From assembly GCA_030267905.1 (NCBI GenBank), contig BRXX01000011.1, positions 25,794 through 89,793 on the forward strand: a stretch of DNA of 64,000 nt. Direction: 5' to 3'. Source of the DNA: Triparma verrucosa. Lineage: Eukaryota; Sar; Bolidophyceae; Parmales; Triparmaceae. The notes under the pieces are model-generated. The model saw nothing but the letters and a program-made list of their open reading frames with translations, searched no databases and was not told where the DNA came from. This document shows, in pieces, positions 31,096-42,928 of this stretch (position 1 is the first letter of the stretch; every line of letters starts with the position of its first letter). A program made the translations under genes and the position numbers.

Positions 31096-33002
31096 TTAAA
31101 CATCATCGGTATCGCACGGGAAGAGGGCCGGAACGCTCGTCGCCCAGCACAAGGTGGTGTCAACGAAGTTCGGGTCAGTCGAATCATCCCTCCAGTTCAC
31201 AACAACAACGTCCTCCCCCACCACGGCCTCAACAGCATCTACAATGTACGGCTCGTCGTAATCGTTGAAGAAAAGGTCATAAAACAGATTCGGATCTATC
31301 GAATCAGGCCCTCCAACGTATTTCGGCAGCAAAGTTCTGACGGGACTATCGTTGGACGTCTGAGAAAGTTCGTTGACGATTTGCTGCAGATCTTGGCCGC
31401 TCAGGTCGGCGACGTACCGGAAAACGTTCACGAAAGGCGCAATGGCGAAGACGTCGTCGTAGTAAAACTCTCCCGAGTAGATGTCGTAGCGAAGGGAACC
31501 GGTAGAGCTCAAGTGCCAGGGAGTGTTTCCTGTGCCAGTGGGAATGTTGAGCACGGAGAGAGGAATGACCTAGGGGGGTGGAGTGACGAGTTAGAATCAC
31601 CATATTTCCAGTGAGGAGTGAAGCGCGCTCGCAGCATTCTCACCTTCTGCATGTACAGATCATAGAGGCTGTCTTCAGTTCCCAATCCCGCAGCGTAGCT
31701 GTAGTCCTGCTGCGGACAACCGAGGATGGTCCTGAGCCCTAGCTCCTCAACAGTCGCCTCGATGGCTGAAGAGATCTCGAGGCCGAGGTCCGTGTCGAAA
31801 GTGGACGCGTCGGTGCCGGTGAAGTTGTAGAGCTCGTCCAGGTTCGCGTCGACGTACTGAAAGTCGAACCAGGTAGGAGAGGAAGTGTCGGCGCTGAAAG
31901 ATATCCAGCCAAGAGTGTCAAGGTAATGACCCGCCTCGAACGTGCTTGAGAAATCGTCGAGCTTAGACCAGCCCCTGTAGTGCGTGTGCCCCGTGAGGAA
32001 CTGCAGCGGCATGTTCTGAAGCTCAGGTATCGTGTCCCCGTAACCCCTGATAGCTTCCTGCAGCACGTAAACGTTGTCGTCCTTGAGGTCCATGTGGGAA
32101 AGGACGACTATAGCAGACACGCCGGCATCGACTCCCTCCTGGAGGGCCGAGAGGAACCAAGGGGAGAGAACTGTATCGGAGGGATCCTCGACGTTCACGG
32201 CGGCGCAAGCGTCCGTCTGGTGGTAGAGGAAGCCGAAGACTAGAATGCTTGTGTCGGAGTTCTCTCCCTTGAGGATGGTGTGCGTCGACCCGATGTTGTC
32301 GTTGGTGGTGGCGTTGTAAACGTTGGATGTGAGGTAGTTCCCGTTCCAACCCTCAACAAAGTTGGACGCTCCGGTCATGTACTGGAAGGGGGGGGGTGGG
32401 GGGGTGGGGGTTGACGTGACGCGTCGACGAGTTGGAATTAGATCTTTGTAGTGATATTTTAACCCCAAACGCTTCTTACCTCGACCGTGGAGTTGTCGTA
32501 CAGGTCATGGTTCCCAATGTTCAACGCGTCGAAAGGCATCATCCCAATGAGCGGGAAAAGATCGTACCCATGAATGCCATTCGTGTAGACGCTCGCGTCA
32601 GAGAGGCCGGAACCTTCCACGTGGTCGCCGTTGTTGAGGAGGAAGACGTCCTTCCCTGTTTCTGAGGCGAGGGATTTTAGGTTCAGGTAGGCGGAGGCGA
32701 TTGAGCCGTAGTCGGCGTTCAACACAGGGTCGTGATCATCGTGGATGTGCTGGAGGAGCGGAGGGAGGGTTAGTTAGGATGGTGGTAGGGTCGGCAGACA
32801 AGAATCTGAATATGGAGCTGTTTCACATTGTCGGCACATTGTCGGCCGACAAGAATCTGAATATGATGTTGTTCACCTTAGAGATCCAACTGTGCGCGTC
32901 TGTCACGACAAGAATGTTAATGTCGTTTAATTCAGGGATTGCTACGACAAGGTCAAGGCTAAGTGCTATTACGGTGGCGCAGAGAGAGTACATGTACAGC
33001 AT
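31096..33002 (-). CDS. Secreted 5'-nucleotidase-family metallophosphoesterase
   Basis: Four exons (32877-33002, 32480-32749, 31644-32381, 31096-31569), all phase 0, 535 residues. A signal peptide (about 1-22) is followed by the metal-binding blocks of the calcineurin-like fold: T-D-A-H (D-x-H), N-N-G-D-H-V-E-G, N-I-G-N-H-D, V-L-S-H-M and G-H-T-H. The C-terminal domain has N-T-P-W-H-L-S-S-T-G-S-L-R-Y-D, the nucleotide-binding part typical of the yeast YHR202W-type branch. It likely hydrolyses extracellular nucleotides or similar phosphate esters, useful for phosphorus scavenging. The intron 32750-32876 holds a local duplication; 31570-31643 is introner-like. Confidence 0.88.
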
Positions 33003-33232
33003 ACTGTAACGGAGGTAAAGTGGAAGACTGATTTTAGATTTTGATCAAATTGAAGGTCTTGTATTTGTAAAGGATAGTTAAGAAGAAGTTGGCTGTGTGT
33101 GTTAAGTCTTGCTCTAGCGTATCGAATATAAATTGAGTCGGAAAACAAGACAAGATTTTATAGTCTGGCGCCTTAGGATGTTGATGTTTTGAGTTTGCCC
33201 TGGAGAAGGGCATCTCAAAAAAACTAGCTAAC

Positions 33233-33763
33233 ATGGTTTCCTTCGCCACAGCATTCAAAGTAAGCATTCGCAGCACATTTATTCACGCTCATATGAATCA
33301 AATAAATAATCAAATTTCCACGCACCGGCTTTGATCCTGGCTTTTATTCACTTCTAACATTTCATCTCTAACTCGACGTCGCCCTTCGCAGGCGAACGCC
33401 GCCGTGGCCTTCCTCTTTTGCCTGCCCAACCTCATCGTAGGAAACGATGAGATGGTCAAGGTCTTCTCCTCCGGCACCGCCACGAACAACCCGATGCTGA
33501 ACCACATCCTGTGCATCGACTGGATCAAAAACGTTCAGTGGGCCTTCTGCTGCCTCGCCCTCGCCTCCTGCACGGACACTAAGACCCAGAAGAGCACCGC
33601 CATAGGATTCATGGGGATGATGACCGGAGCCTTGTTCATCCTCGTCAAGTTCCCTCCTTCGGGAACGTTCGAGCTTCCTCCCCCTGTTGCGCTCTACATG
33701 GGCGTCACCTTCCCGCTGTACACCATGGCGATCATGGGCGCGGACAAGGGCAAGAAGGCCTAA
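33233..33763 (+). CDS. Unrecognised small membrane protein
   Basis: Two exons, 33233-33259 and 33392-33763, 132 residues. The first exon codes only M-V-S-F-A-T-A-F-K. Four hydrophobic stretches are visible, and the C-terminus is charged (G-A-D-K-G-K-K-A). Cys and Met are frequent. The family is not recognised; a small organelle or plasma-membrane protein is likely. The intron ends in CTCTAACTCGACG...CTTCGCAG, of the recurring type. Confidence 0.7.
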
Positions 33764-33884
33764 GTTTAAACTTAAGTGGGAATTTTAAGTGCTAAGCAAA
33801 GCAAACCAACCCGAACACGATCGTATTTCAAATGTTACTTTCTTCTCTTTTTCCATCACCCCCTCACTACACTACACTACACAA

Positions 33885-35199
33885 CTAATAAAGCCCGTCC
33901 TCAGCCATCCACTTGGCCGCCTGCTTGGCATAGTACGTCAATATAATATCCGCCCCCGCCCTCTTGAAGCACGTCAAAGTCTCAAGAACAACATCCTTCT
34001 CGTCCAACCACCCCTTCTCAACCGCCGCCTTCAACATGCTGTACTCCCCACTGACATGATAAGCCGCAATGGGCAAATTCGAGTTATCCTTCAACCTCCT
34101 AATAATGTCCAAATACGGCATCCCCGGCTTGACCATAAGCATATCAGCCCCCTCAGCCTCATCGAGCATCGCCTCAATAAGCGCCTCCCTCCCGTTACTC
34201 GGATCCTGCTGATACGTCTTCTTATCCCCGAACCCAGGATGCGAGTCCAACGCGTCCCTAAAAGGACCGTAATAAGCGCTAGCGTACTTCGCGGTGTAAG
34301 CGAGTATACTCACGTCGGTGAAACCTTCAGAGTCTAAAGCGTCGCGGATGGCGCCTACGCGACCGTCCATCATGTCGGAGGGGGCGACGACGTCCGAGCC
34401 GGCGCGGGCCTGGCAGATTACTTGCTTGCAGAGCTGGTTTATGGTTATGTCGTTGAGGATTTTGCCGTCGGAGACGACGCCGTCGTGGCCTTGGTCGGAG
34501 TAAGGGTCGAGGGCGACGTCGGTGCAGACGGTCGCTGGTGATTAAAGATTAACGACGAGTTAGAATTAGGGGGGGTGACCGACGAACGTTTGGGGATATC
34601 GAAATCCACAACGCCACTACAAACATCGAGAATCGGTCCTCTTGAACTCCTACTCGCTTCACCTCACCTTCCGGGAATTTATCTTTGATCATCGATACGG
34701 CTCGGGGTACGATCCCGTTCGGGTTGTAAGCCTCAACGCCTAAGTTTGTCTTAAGCTCGTCCGGGACCTTCGGAAAGAGGACGAATGTCTTCACTCCGTA
34801 CCTCATGGCCTCCTCTACTTCTACTAACATGTGGTCGAGGGAGTGACGCTCGCAGCCGGGCATGGACTCGATTGCAGTGTTGAAACTCTCCTCGTGGATG
34901 AAGAGGGGGTAGATGAAGTTGGCTGGTGTGACGAGGTTCTCCTTTACCATGTCGCGGACGGCTTGGGACTTGCGGTTGCGGCGGGGACGAGAACGTTGAG
35001 GGACCCAGACGTCGGAGTTGTTGTTGGTTATTAAGGCGGGCTGGGAGCCGGAGGTGGGGGAGAAGTCGTAGTCGCTGTTGTCAGGGGTTGACTTCAAGGG
35101 GGGGAGGGAGGAGGAGAGGGAGGTGGGAAGGAAGGAGGGGGAGAGGATGGTGAATCCTGAGGCGGTGGACGCAAGGATTGAGAGGAGGACGAATTTCAT
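33885..35199 (-). CDS. hemB: Porphobilinogen synthase (delta-aminolevulinate dehydratase), plastid
   Basis: Two exons, 34668-35199 and 33885-34534, 393 residues. The signal peptide ends T-A-S-G-F-T-I, a plastid-type cleavage site. The enzyme core is complete: N-F-I-Y-P-L-F-I-H, Y-G-V-K-T-F-V-L-F-P, D-V-A-L-D-P-Y-S-D-Q-G-H-D-G, S-D-M-M-D-G-R-V-G-A-I, Y-T-A-K-Y-A-S with the first active-site Lys, and M-V-K-P-G-M-P-Y-L-D with the Schiff-base Lys. It condenses two 5-aminolevulinate molecules in haem and chlorophyll synthesis. Asp-rich metal residues (D-V-A-L-D, not Cys) indicate the magnesium-type plastid enzyme. Confidence 0.96.
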
Positions 35200-35673
35200 G
35201 ATGGCCTGTGAGGGTTGTGTGAGTGAGTGCGGTGTCTGGACGATTGTTCTAACTTTGAGCGATAATATCTATCTGGCTTTCATCCGTCTGATGTCGTCAT
35301 GATAGGTTGCGGTGAATCGTTTGGTAGACTTTGATTGTAAAACGGACTATTGGGACGCAAATTTAATATAATTGGAACGGCATCGTAGAAGGGAAGGGGA
35401 GAGAGAGCTTGAGTACGCCAACGTGCACGACACGCACAATTGAATAGAAACTTGTCAGAAGAATGACCATGAACATTTCCATGAACATTTCTTCAAAGTG
35501 CTTCAAAGCCGTTGAACGAGGAGACTCTCACACCAGTCCAGTCGATACACATTACGATTCTTTCTTGAAGTACACTAAGAAGTATCATAATTAGTGAAGT
35601 ATAGTCTACTTTTTGCCCTCATACTTGTAGATCAAAGGTCAGCCTGAAGTTTGTGCCATCATTGCCGCATAAA
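35200..35673. other. Divergent intergenic region, hemB / EngB
   Basis: About 470 bp, AT-rich. A short duplication CATGAACATTTC is seen near 35470-35495. No gene seen. Confidence 0.4.
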
Positions 35674-38066
35674 ATGCCGCATAACATGAACAGCAGCAAG
35701 ACCCATATGTTGCGATTCTTACTAGTAGTGAACATGTTCATTTACTCAGCTGGCTTCACATTGTCGAATGCAATATTACCGCATTCCATGCCTCATTCCA
35801 TGCCTCATTCCTCTACTTCATGCAATCCCCGCCTTCATCTCAGCTGTCCTGCAACTTCTGATACTACTTCTGATGCCACTTCTGATGCTGATGATATGAA
35901 TACGAATAGTGATGTCCCCGCATCGTCAAGGAAAGCTCGCCTAGATGCGCGAAGGGCTGAAAAGGCCAGGAAGGAAGCTCTGAATAGCAACAAGAAACCA
36001 AACAAGAAACCCAACAAGAAACAGCAACAGATTAACGCAGTGGAGGGTGACGGCAAAACGTCCAAGAGGTGAGAGAGATTGATAAGCCTAACATTATCGT
36101 CGACAAAGGTTCGCATTAAAAACAAATCTGACCCCACACACTCATACTAATACAGAGTCAAGAGGAAGGTGACGAGCGTCAGTCGCATCGCCAACGTCGA
36201 TGGCATAACTGGCATATACGGTTCATCTCTTGAACTCCCAACTCCTGTCCCCTCCCCTCCAGTCCCCTCCCCTCCAGCCATCTCTCCTCAAACCACCTCT
36301 CCTCAAACCACCTCCTCCTCCTCCTCCCAACAAAATCAATCCCTAAAATCCCTCTCCCCCTCCTCCCTCCTCTCCCACCTCCAAACTTCTCCCCCCTCCA
36401 CCCCCTCCGATTTGAGCTACACAATCGTGACCTGTCTGAACCTCCTCCGCACCAACAACGCCCTGACAGAAGTGGAGGGGGAGAAGCTCAATTTCAAGGG
36501 GAAGATAATGGAGGAAATTAGGGAGATTGTAAGGGGGATGATTGAAGAAAGGTGAGCGCAGGAATGCAATACACAAATGTAAAAATTGCCCGCTCTAACA
36601 CCCCCATCCCCCCCCCGCAGAGAATCGTCCCCCATCGACCAGATCCAACCCGTCGAATCCCTGAAAATAATAAAATCATACATCAGGAACGACCTCGTGC
36701 CAGAGGCCATCCGAATAATGGACAGGGAGCTCTCCTCCGATTCCGCCGTCGTCGAAAGGTCCTCCGCCCTGTCGATCTTATCAACGAAATATTACGACGT
36801 CGACGATTACGCAAACGCAGAATCGACGATCAAGGAGCTCGAAACCTTGGGCCCTAAAGTCAGACTTTTCGTCGACGCTTACGTCAACGACTCAGCCAAC
36901 TCCAGCAGAGACGCCTCAGCGTTCAACTTAAGAATCCAAAACTCAATAGACTGGAAGCACTTGATCCAATCAAGCAGTAAATGCGAGTCTCGTCGTCGTT
37001 CTTCCTTCAAAAATGGTCGCCTAAACGGCGCAGACCTCCAACCCCTAATCCTCTCTAAAGGCGGCAAGTCCAACGTTGTCTTCTCAGTACTAAGAGCGCT
37101 CACGACTCACCCCGCCCCGAATACTGACGGGATATATGAAGCGCTCGCGAACGCACTTGTGAGGAGGGTGACGTTTTTGAAAGGTGAGAACGACAACGTG
37201 TGTTTTTATATTCGACTCTTCTTCTTCAACCGTATTACTTTCGATGTTCTAACGGGGTCCTTAAAACCACCATCCTTTAAATAATCGATTTTATTAAAAG
37301 GTTCAGTCTCAATGTCAACCCTCCCCCCACCCGACCGCGGTGAAGTAGCCTTCATAGGTCGTTCAAACGTCGGTAAATCCAGCCTCGTAAACATGATATG
37401 CAACAGGAAGGCTCTAGCGTACACGAGCAAGAGGCCGGGGAAGACTAGGGAGTTCAACTTCTTTAGCGTTAATGATAAAGTTGATATTATGAAGGAGGTT
37501 AAGTACGGGGATGAGGTTAGGGGAGTTAAGGTGAGGAGCTGCATTTTGAGATGTTTGAGAACTTTGTTTGATGTGAGATGCTAACCGAGCTTCCGTTTTT
37601 GTTCGCTTTTCTACCCTTTGTTGTAAAGGATTTCGATTGCTTCTACATAGTCGATTTACCCGGTTTTGGTTTCGCCAAGGTCTCCAGAGAACAGAAGGAT
37701 GAGTGGTCTAAATTCCAGAAGGAATACTTCGAGAGCAGGAAGAACCTGCGAGTAGTGTTCCACCTGATCGACTCGAGGCACGGGCTGGTTTCAGAGGACG
37801 AAAGGATTATGAAGGAATGCTCAGAGATCTTCAAGGGTAAGAAGGACGTTTCGTACGTTATTATATTGACGAAGGCGGATAAAAATGATTCGACGGGGAG
37901 GGGGAAGGTGTCGAAGACGGTCATGGAAAGTGTTAGGAACGCGATGAGGGAAAACGGGGTTGGGTCGAGGCCGATTATCACGACTAGCGCGGAGACGAAA
38001 TACGGCAGAGACGGAGTATGGACGTACCTCAAAGAAGCATTTAACGGAGGCGTGAATAAATTTTGA
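35674..38066 (+). CDS. engB: Plastid EngB/YihA-type GTPase with long N-terminal region
   Basis: Five exons (35674-36068, 36156-36551, 36621-37183, 37301-37530, 37629-38066) give about 673 residues. Upstream in-frame codons are not ATG, and the Met at 35707 would give the neatest signal peptide (ending S-A-G-F-T). The C-terminal 210 residues are a complete EngB GTPase: G-R-S-N-V-G-K-S-S (G1), P-G-K-T-R-E (G2), D-L-P-G-F-G (G3), T-K-A-D (G4) and T-S-A-E (G5). EngB helps assemble the large ribosomal subunit. The preceding 450 residues are disordered, Ser/Pro- and Lys-rich, then helical with TPR/PPR-like character (Y-A-N-A-E-S-T-I-K-E-L). Bacterial EngB lacks this region. Confidence 0.88.
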
Positions 38067-38116
38067 AAGCACCTTCCAATCCAAATTCATATTATTTAAT
38101 AACGTTGTTGCTCTCA

Positions 38117-39755
38117 TCACGCCTTCTTAGCTCCTGCTACGGCGAACGTAGTCGCGTGGTTCTTCATAAACTCCAAATTCCTCGCGATACCCTCCACGAC
38201 CTTCTCCCAATCCTCCCTCCCCTTGCACAGGCTCAGCCTGATACCTCCTATCCTATCCTCACCCATAACGAAAGGCATGAACATACTACCTCCCCCGCAA
38301 TTGCTCTGCGCGTGTGCCCAAAAATCAGATAAATAACGCACCAGAAGCCCTAAACCTACGCTTATATTACCCGAACCTTCCCTCCTTCCTAAATCGTACC
38401 ACTGCATCTGCCTCTTTCCCCTGGGGAGGCTTCCTACTTTGGAGGGACCGAGTGAGCCTCCGGTGAGGATTTCGAAGCGGGAGCCGTGGAAGTTCGTCAG
38501 GTTTGAGATGTTCTTTATTAGTTTGCAGACTTCGGTCCAGGCTGCGGTTATCTCGGGCCAGGTTATTGGTTGGGAGGTGCGGTGGAGGTAGGAGGTTAGG
38601 GTTAAGGAGGTTGGGGGGGAGGTGGAGAGCTTTAAGCCGTTTATTGAGGGGGGGGAGGAGGGGGGGAACTTTATCGAGTACATCTTGGAAATTACGGAGT
38701 AGGAACGGAGGGAGTTTACCAGGGAGGAGGCGAGGGAGTTCTTCTGGAGGATCTGCGAGTGGGGTGGGGGTTAGGTTAGAAAGGGCTGTACGAAAGAGTC
38801 GGCGATTTCCGTCGACGACCTCACTCGACGCACTCTCACTCTCACTCCCTCTCACCTCTTCTATCAAAACCTTGAACCTCTCCGAGTTGAGGTGTATATC
38901 GTTGAGCCTCTTGTGGGCGGACCCAAGCTCGCCGTCCACGTCCGCGTCGGCGCTGGAAATATCCTCGTCCAACTCCTGGAGGGACGCGTACTCTGAGTCG
39001 TACATTTTTAACTTGGAGCGGAGCTGCGGGGGTTCGGAAGTGTAAGACTCGGAGCTGCAAAGCCATAGCTCAAAGAAGCAAACCTCCTGTCGTCAGACTC
39101 TCACCTCTTCAATCTCCTCTCGAATATTCTCCTCGTTAAAATTCTTACTCGCCTTCTCCCTCCTCCTCTCCTCCTTAAGGATTTTAATGCTCTCGCTCAT
39201 CCTGGTGTTGTTGGCGGCTATGGCCTCCTCGACTGCCCTCAAGCACATACCGCAGCAGGAACGGGAGGATGTACCAAGGCCGAGATTTAACAAATCTGAG
39301 ACGTAACGCTTTTGGGAGAGGATGTGTGAAGGGGAAGTGAGTGGCAGTCCAGGGACTGGAGAAGGGACCCCAGCGGGGGAGGAAGCAGAGGGAGGGAGGG
39401 CTGTTACTTGGGGACGATCGGGGATTGAAATGTAGGACATTTCTGGCCCCATTTCTGGGTTTGAAAGGGAACTCTGTTGTGAGGAAGTTGTACCATGAAT
39501 GGCCCCATGAATGGCCCCATGAATGGCCCCATGAATGGGCCCATGAATGGTATTATTTAGAGAAACATTTGATCCAACATTTGATCCTGAGACCTGCTGC
39601 AGCTCTCTCTCAGCAGCAGCAGCTGTTGACGATGAAGTGGAAGATGAATTTGACGACGATTTGAGGCCAGCCTTAGAGGAGCCTCCACTAGAGGAGGATG
39701 GATCAGTACTCTGATTTTGAAGGAGATTGGTACAGTAGCAGCAAGTAAGCGACAT
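38117..39755 (-). CDS. ATG6: Beclin-1/ATG6-like autophagy protein
   Basis: Three exons (39105-39755, 38856-39023, 38117-38752), all phase 0, 484 residues. The N-terminus has paired Cys (C-C-Y-C) as in the Beclin N-terminal motif. A low-complexity Ser/Thr region follows, then an acidic coiled coil (L-Q-E-L-D-E-D-I-S-S ... I-L-I/V-E-E). The C-terminal evolutionarily conserved domain shows I-T-W-P-E-I-T-A-A-W-T-E, F-H-G-S-R-F-E-I and N-L-E-F-M-K-N-H. ATG6 is a subunit of the class III PI3-kinase complex in autophagosome formation. Acceptor choice in intron 1 is fixed by phase. It converges on EngB with 50 bp between stops. Confidence 0.85.
39496..39552 (-). repeat. 12-bp minisatellite coding I-H-G-A/P
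   Basis: Four to five tandem copies of AATGGCCCCATG in the first exon of the ATG6-like gene encode H-G-(A/P)-I repeats. Copies are nearly identical, so length polymorphism is expected. Confidence 0.9.
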
Positions 39756-40291
39756 GGTTATCGAGGAAGAATTTGAGAATATTAGGATCCAAATTTAATG
39801 ACAGAAGGAACGCTTATACGACTCAACGTTTTGATTGACGGGAGTCCTTGATATCTTAAGTATATAATGCTAATGAGAGAATGCTAATGAGAGCGATATT
39901 GGAAAACTCTCTCCACTTTCCAGAGTAAAAAATGCAGCTCTCCAAATTGCAACTTGCCCCGTTTTTGTTCGAAAACGTGCCATTCTCGTGAATTAAGTAA
40001 GTTTGCCGCACACCACAGCTGCCTCTATCAACTAGAGTAATACCCAATCCACTGCAACATCGTCTAAACGCTTCAAAGTTGGATCAAAAGTCGATTCCGT
40101 TGCAGATCGTCGCCTCAAACTGTAATCCCCCCAGATTTCTTCATTTCGAGACGACGATCAAAAATATTTTCACCACGCCGGCCTAAAAAACTATAGAATA
40201 CATACTCACACCCAAATATACTTTCCTAACTCTCCTATCTTTCCTCTACTCCACTAACAGGCTTTCGTTCCGTGAATTTCTCTTCTTTAGA
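39756..40291. other. AT-rich divergent intergenic region
   Basis: 536 bp between ATG6 and the next gene. It contains a two-copy 14-bp repeat (AATGCTAATGAGAG at 39866-39893). No gene, RNA or clear promoter motif seen. Confidence 0.45.
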
Positions 40292-42872
40292 ATGAAATTA
40301 CCTCGCTCCGCCCTGTGCGCCCTGCTGGCCGCCTCCATCCCATCATTCTCCCTCTCCACCACCGCCGAGGACACTGACGCTGACGCTCCCTCCTCCCCAG
40401 TCGACTCAGACTTTCTGGACGGCGACGTCCCCACCACCCCCCTCTCCTCCGACGACCTCCCCGAAACCTCCCCCCTCCAAAGCCTCGCCTACCCCTACGA
40501 CTTCTACCGCGAGGCCCTCTCCGCCTACCACACAACCCTCATAGTCTTCAAAATGGACCCCAACAGCGTCTACGATCAAGTCCTCCACGAAGTCTGCACA
40601 GACATGAAACAAAGGTTCACTGAAACCTCCTACTCCTGCTGGGGCCTTGACTGCACCGATCCGAACATGAAGTCAGTATGCTCTCAGTACATACCTAATT
40701 TTCCGACCGTGCCTGCGATTGTTGGGTTCACGGGGAACACCATTAAGAATCCGTACCAGAAGGACTCCATGGGAAGAGAGACGGTGGTGGTGTTTCAAGG
40801 GTTGCCTGAGGACAGGTGAGGAGGAAGAAAACGTCACGGGACGACGAATCGGATCACCTCGACGCGCGAAGGTACTAACCCGTCGCTTTTCTCAACACTT
40901 CTTACCTCCCCTCGTAACGTGCAGAAAACCCCTCGAAAGATGGGTCAAAAGGTTCTTGCCCAATCACGTTCACAAAGCCGAGTCTCGCACGGAGTACTCG
41001 CTGCCCCCCGAACTGATCAAGAGCGGAGCGGCCGACGAGAGCCTGCCCAAGGTTTTCTTCACCACCAAGAAGAAGGACCCCACGCCGCTGTTGAAGAGCC
41101 TGAGCCACGAGTTCTTCAAACGCGCAAGTTTCTTCATTATCACAGATCCAGACGCCGAGGAGCCCACCATGCACCTCGACGACGAAGAATTCACGGGCTC
41201 CCTGAAGGAGCGGTCCGAAATCGTCGACTTCATCTCCGCAAGAACCCTCGACGCTTGGGAGGATCAATATTACTACGTCGAACAGATTGACGAGGAGTTC
41301 GCTAAATTCGGAACGGCCTTAGAGGTGAAGTCCTTCCCCCCACCCCAGACGCATTACTGGCTCGTGGCCGTCGTCCCCTCAGTGAGCGTCGACGAGACAG
41401 GGTTCAACCCTCACCCTTTAGAACGTACTTCATCCGGTTCGAGCGTCGAATCTCAGCTCCCCGGCTTCGACGAGATCGCCAAGGCCTGCGTCGGCGCCAT
41501 GAGAGCCGGCGTTTACGTGAACCCTGACACCGTCAAACCTTACGTACGCCTCTTCACATGCCTCGACACCGACGACCCTGACAACCCATGCTCGAACAAG
41601 GCGAAGGGATACAAGAGCGTCGTGGACGCTTACGACGCCCTCGTCGAGGCCCTCCCCGAGAAGGTCGTGCCCATCCTCGGCGACAACGCCGGCGTTTCCC
41701 TCTTCCTCGGCAAGAACGTTTACATCGACCCGAACCGCGTCGCGCTACTCGTGTTCTCACAGAAGAGCTACCCCCCAGCCTTCCTCAAGAACGTGGCGAT
41801 CCTCACAGAGGGCATCGTAGACGTCGGGATGATTTCTAACCCGAGGGACGACGTTCTTGAGAGCTTCAATCTGAAGGGCTTGCCGGATATTGTCACGGTT
41901 TATGATACTCCCATGAACATGAGGCCGGCTGATGCTAAGGAGGGGACGTTGTTGGGCCAGGCCGTCTACAACAAGGACGACGGGTTCAGCTTCGAAGCCG
42001 TAATGAGGTACGTCCTCACCGTCCTGAACCAGGTAGGGCTGGAGGGAACCGACGAAATTCAGATGAGGATGGTCGAAGGTTTGAAGGCGAAGGACGTGGA
42101 GTCCTTCAGGAAGAAATACGAGAGCGACGCGAGCTACGAGGAGGCGGTCAAGAAGGAGAAGGAGGAGCTGGCGGATCAGTTCGTAGGCGTCATGACGAAG
42201 TCGGTTCTCAAGGAGGTCGTGAAGGCTCAGGTGAGAAGCTTCGAGGAGGGAGCTATCACCGCTACTTTGCTCTAACTCATAGGCTTCGTCGTCGTTTTGT
42301 CGTCGCAGAGGCAGTCTCTGAAGGGCTTCGTATTCGTGGACGGTTTCACCGAAGGGGAGGTGGACAGGTGGAGCTCAGAGCTGCTGCCTGTCGCCCAGAC
42401 GACCGCCAAGACGAGCAAGCATTGGAGCGTCATCCACGCGTCTTGCAACCCCGACTTCGCGAGGCTTTTCGAAGTCGACCTTGACCTGCTCCCCGCCGCC
42501 GTGGCCTACTCCGTGAAGGCCCAGCGCTACGTCCGCTACACCGGCAAGATGGACCCCAAGAGCATCGCCGAGTGGATCGACACCGTCAGCAAGGGTAAGG
42601 TCGCCACTACTCGCCTCGGCTCGTCCATCGACGCCTCCACCTTCGTCGACGAGTGCTCCCTGGAAATAGAGGCCGAAGAGGACGACCTCGACATGGACGA
42701 GTACCTCAAGGAAATCGCCGCCGAAGAGGCGGCGGCGAAGGAGGCCCTCGAGCAGGAAATGAAGGCGGAAGAGGAGGAAAGGAAAAAGAAGGAGGAGGAG
42801 GACAAGGTAAAGCAGAGCAAGAAGAAGAAAAAGAAGAAGAAGAAGAAGAAAAAGAAGAAGACAGAGCTTTAG
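40292..42872 (+). CDS. Unrecognised secretory-pathway protein with thioredoxin-like features
   Basis: Three exons (40292-40815, 40925-42230, 42309-42872), 797 residues. A signal peptide (1-22) is followed by an acidic spacer and a region with V-F-K-M-D-P-N-S, C-W-G-L-D-C and a late cis-Pro-like F-P-T-V-P-A-I-V-G-F, reminiscent of a thioredoxin fold with a C-x4-C instead of CxxC. The middle has repeated alpha/beta blocks. The C-terminus is an acidic coiled coil ending in a run of about 14 Lys before T-E-L, not an ER-retention K-D-E-L. A relation to protein disulphide isomerases is a guess. The introns, especially 42231-42308, carry the recurring motif. Confidence 0.65.
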
Positions 42873-42928
42873 ATAATTAGTAAACAACATTGAAAAAAAG
42901 TAAGCGTCATTTCGAAATCCGAACTTCT

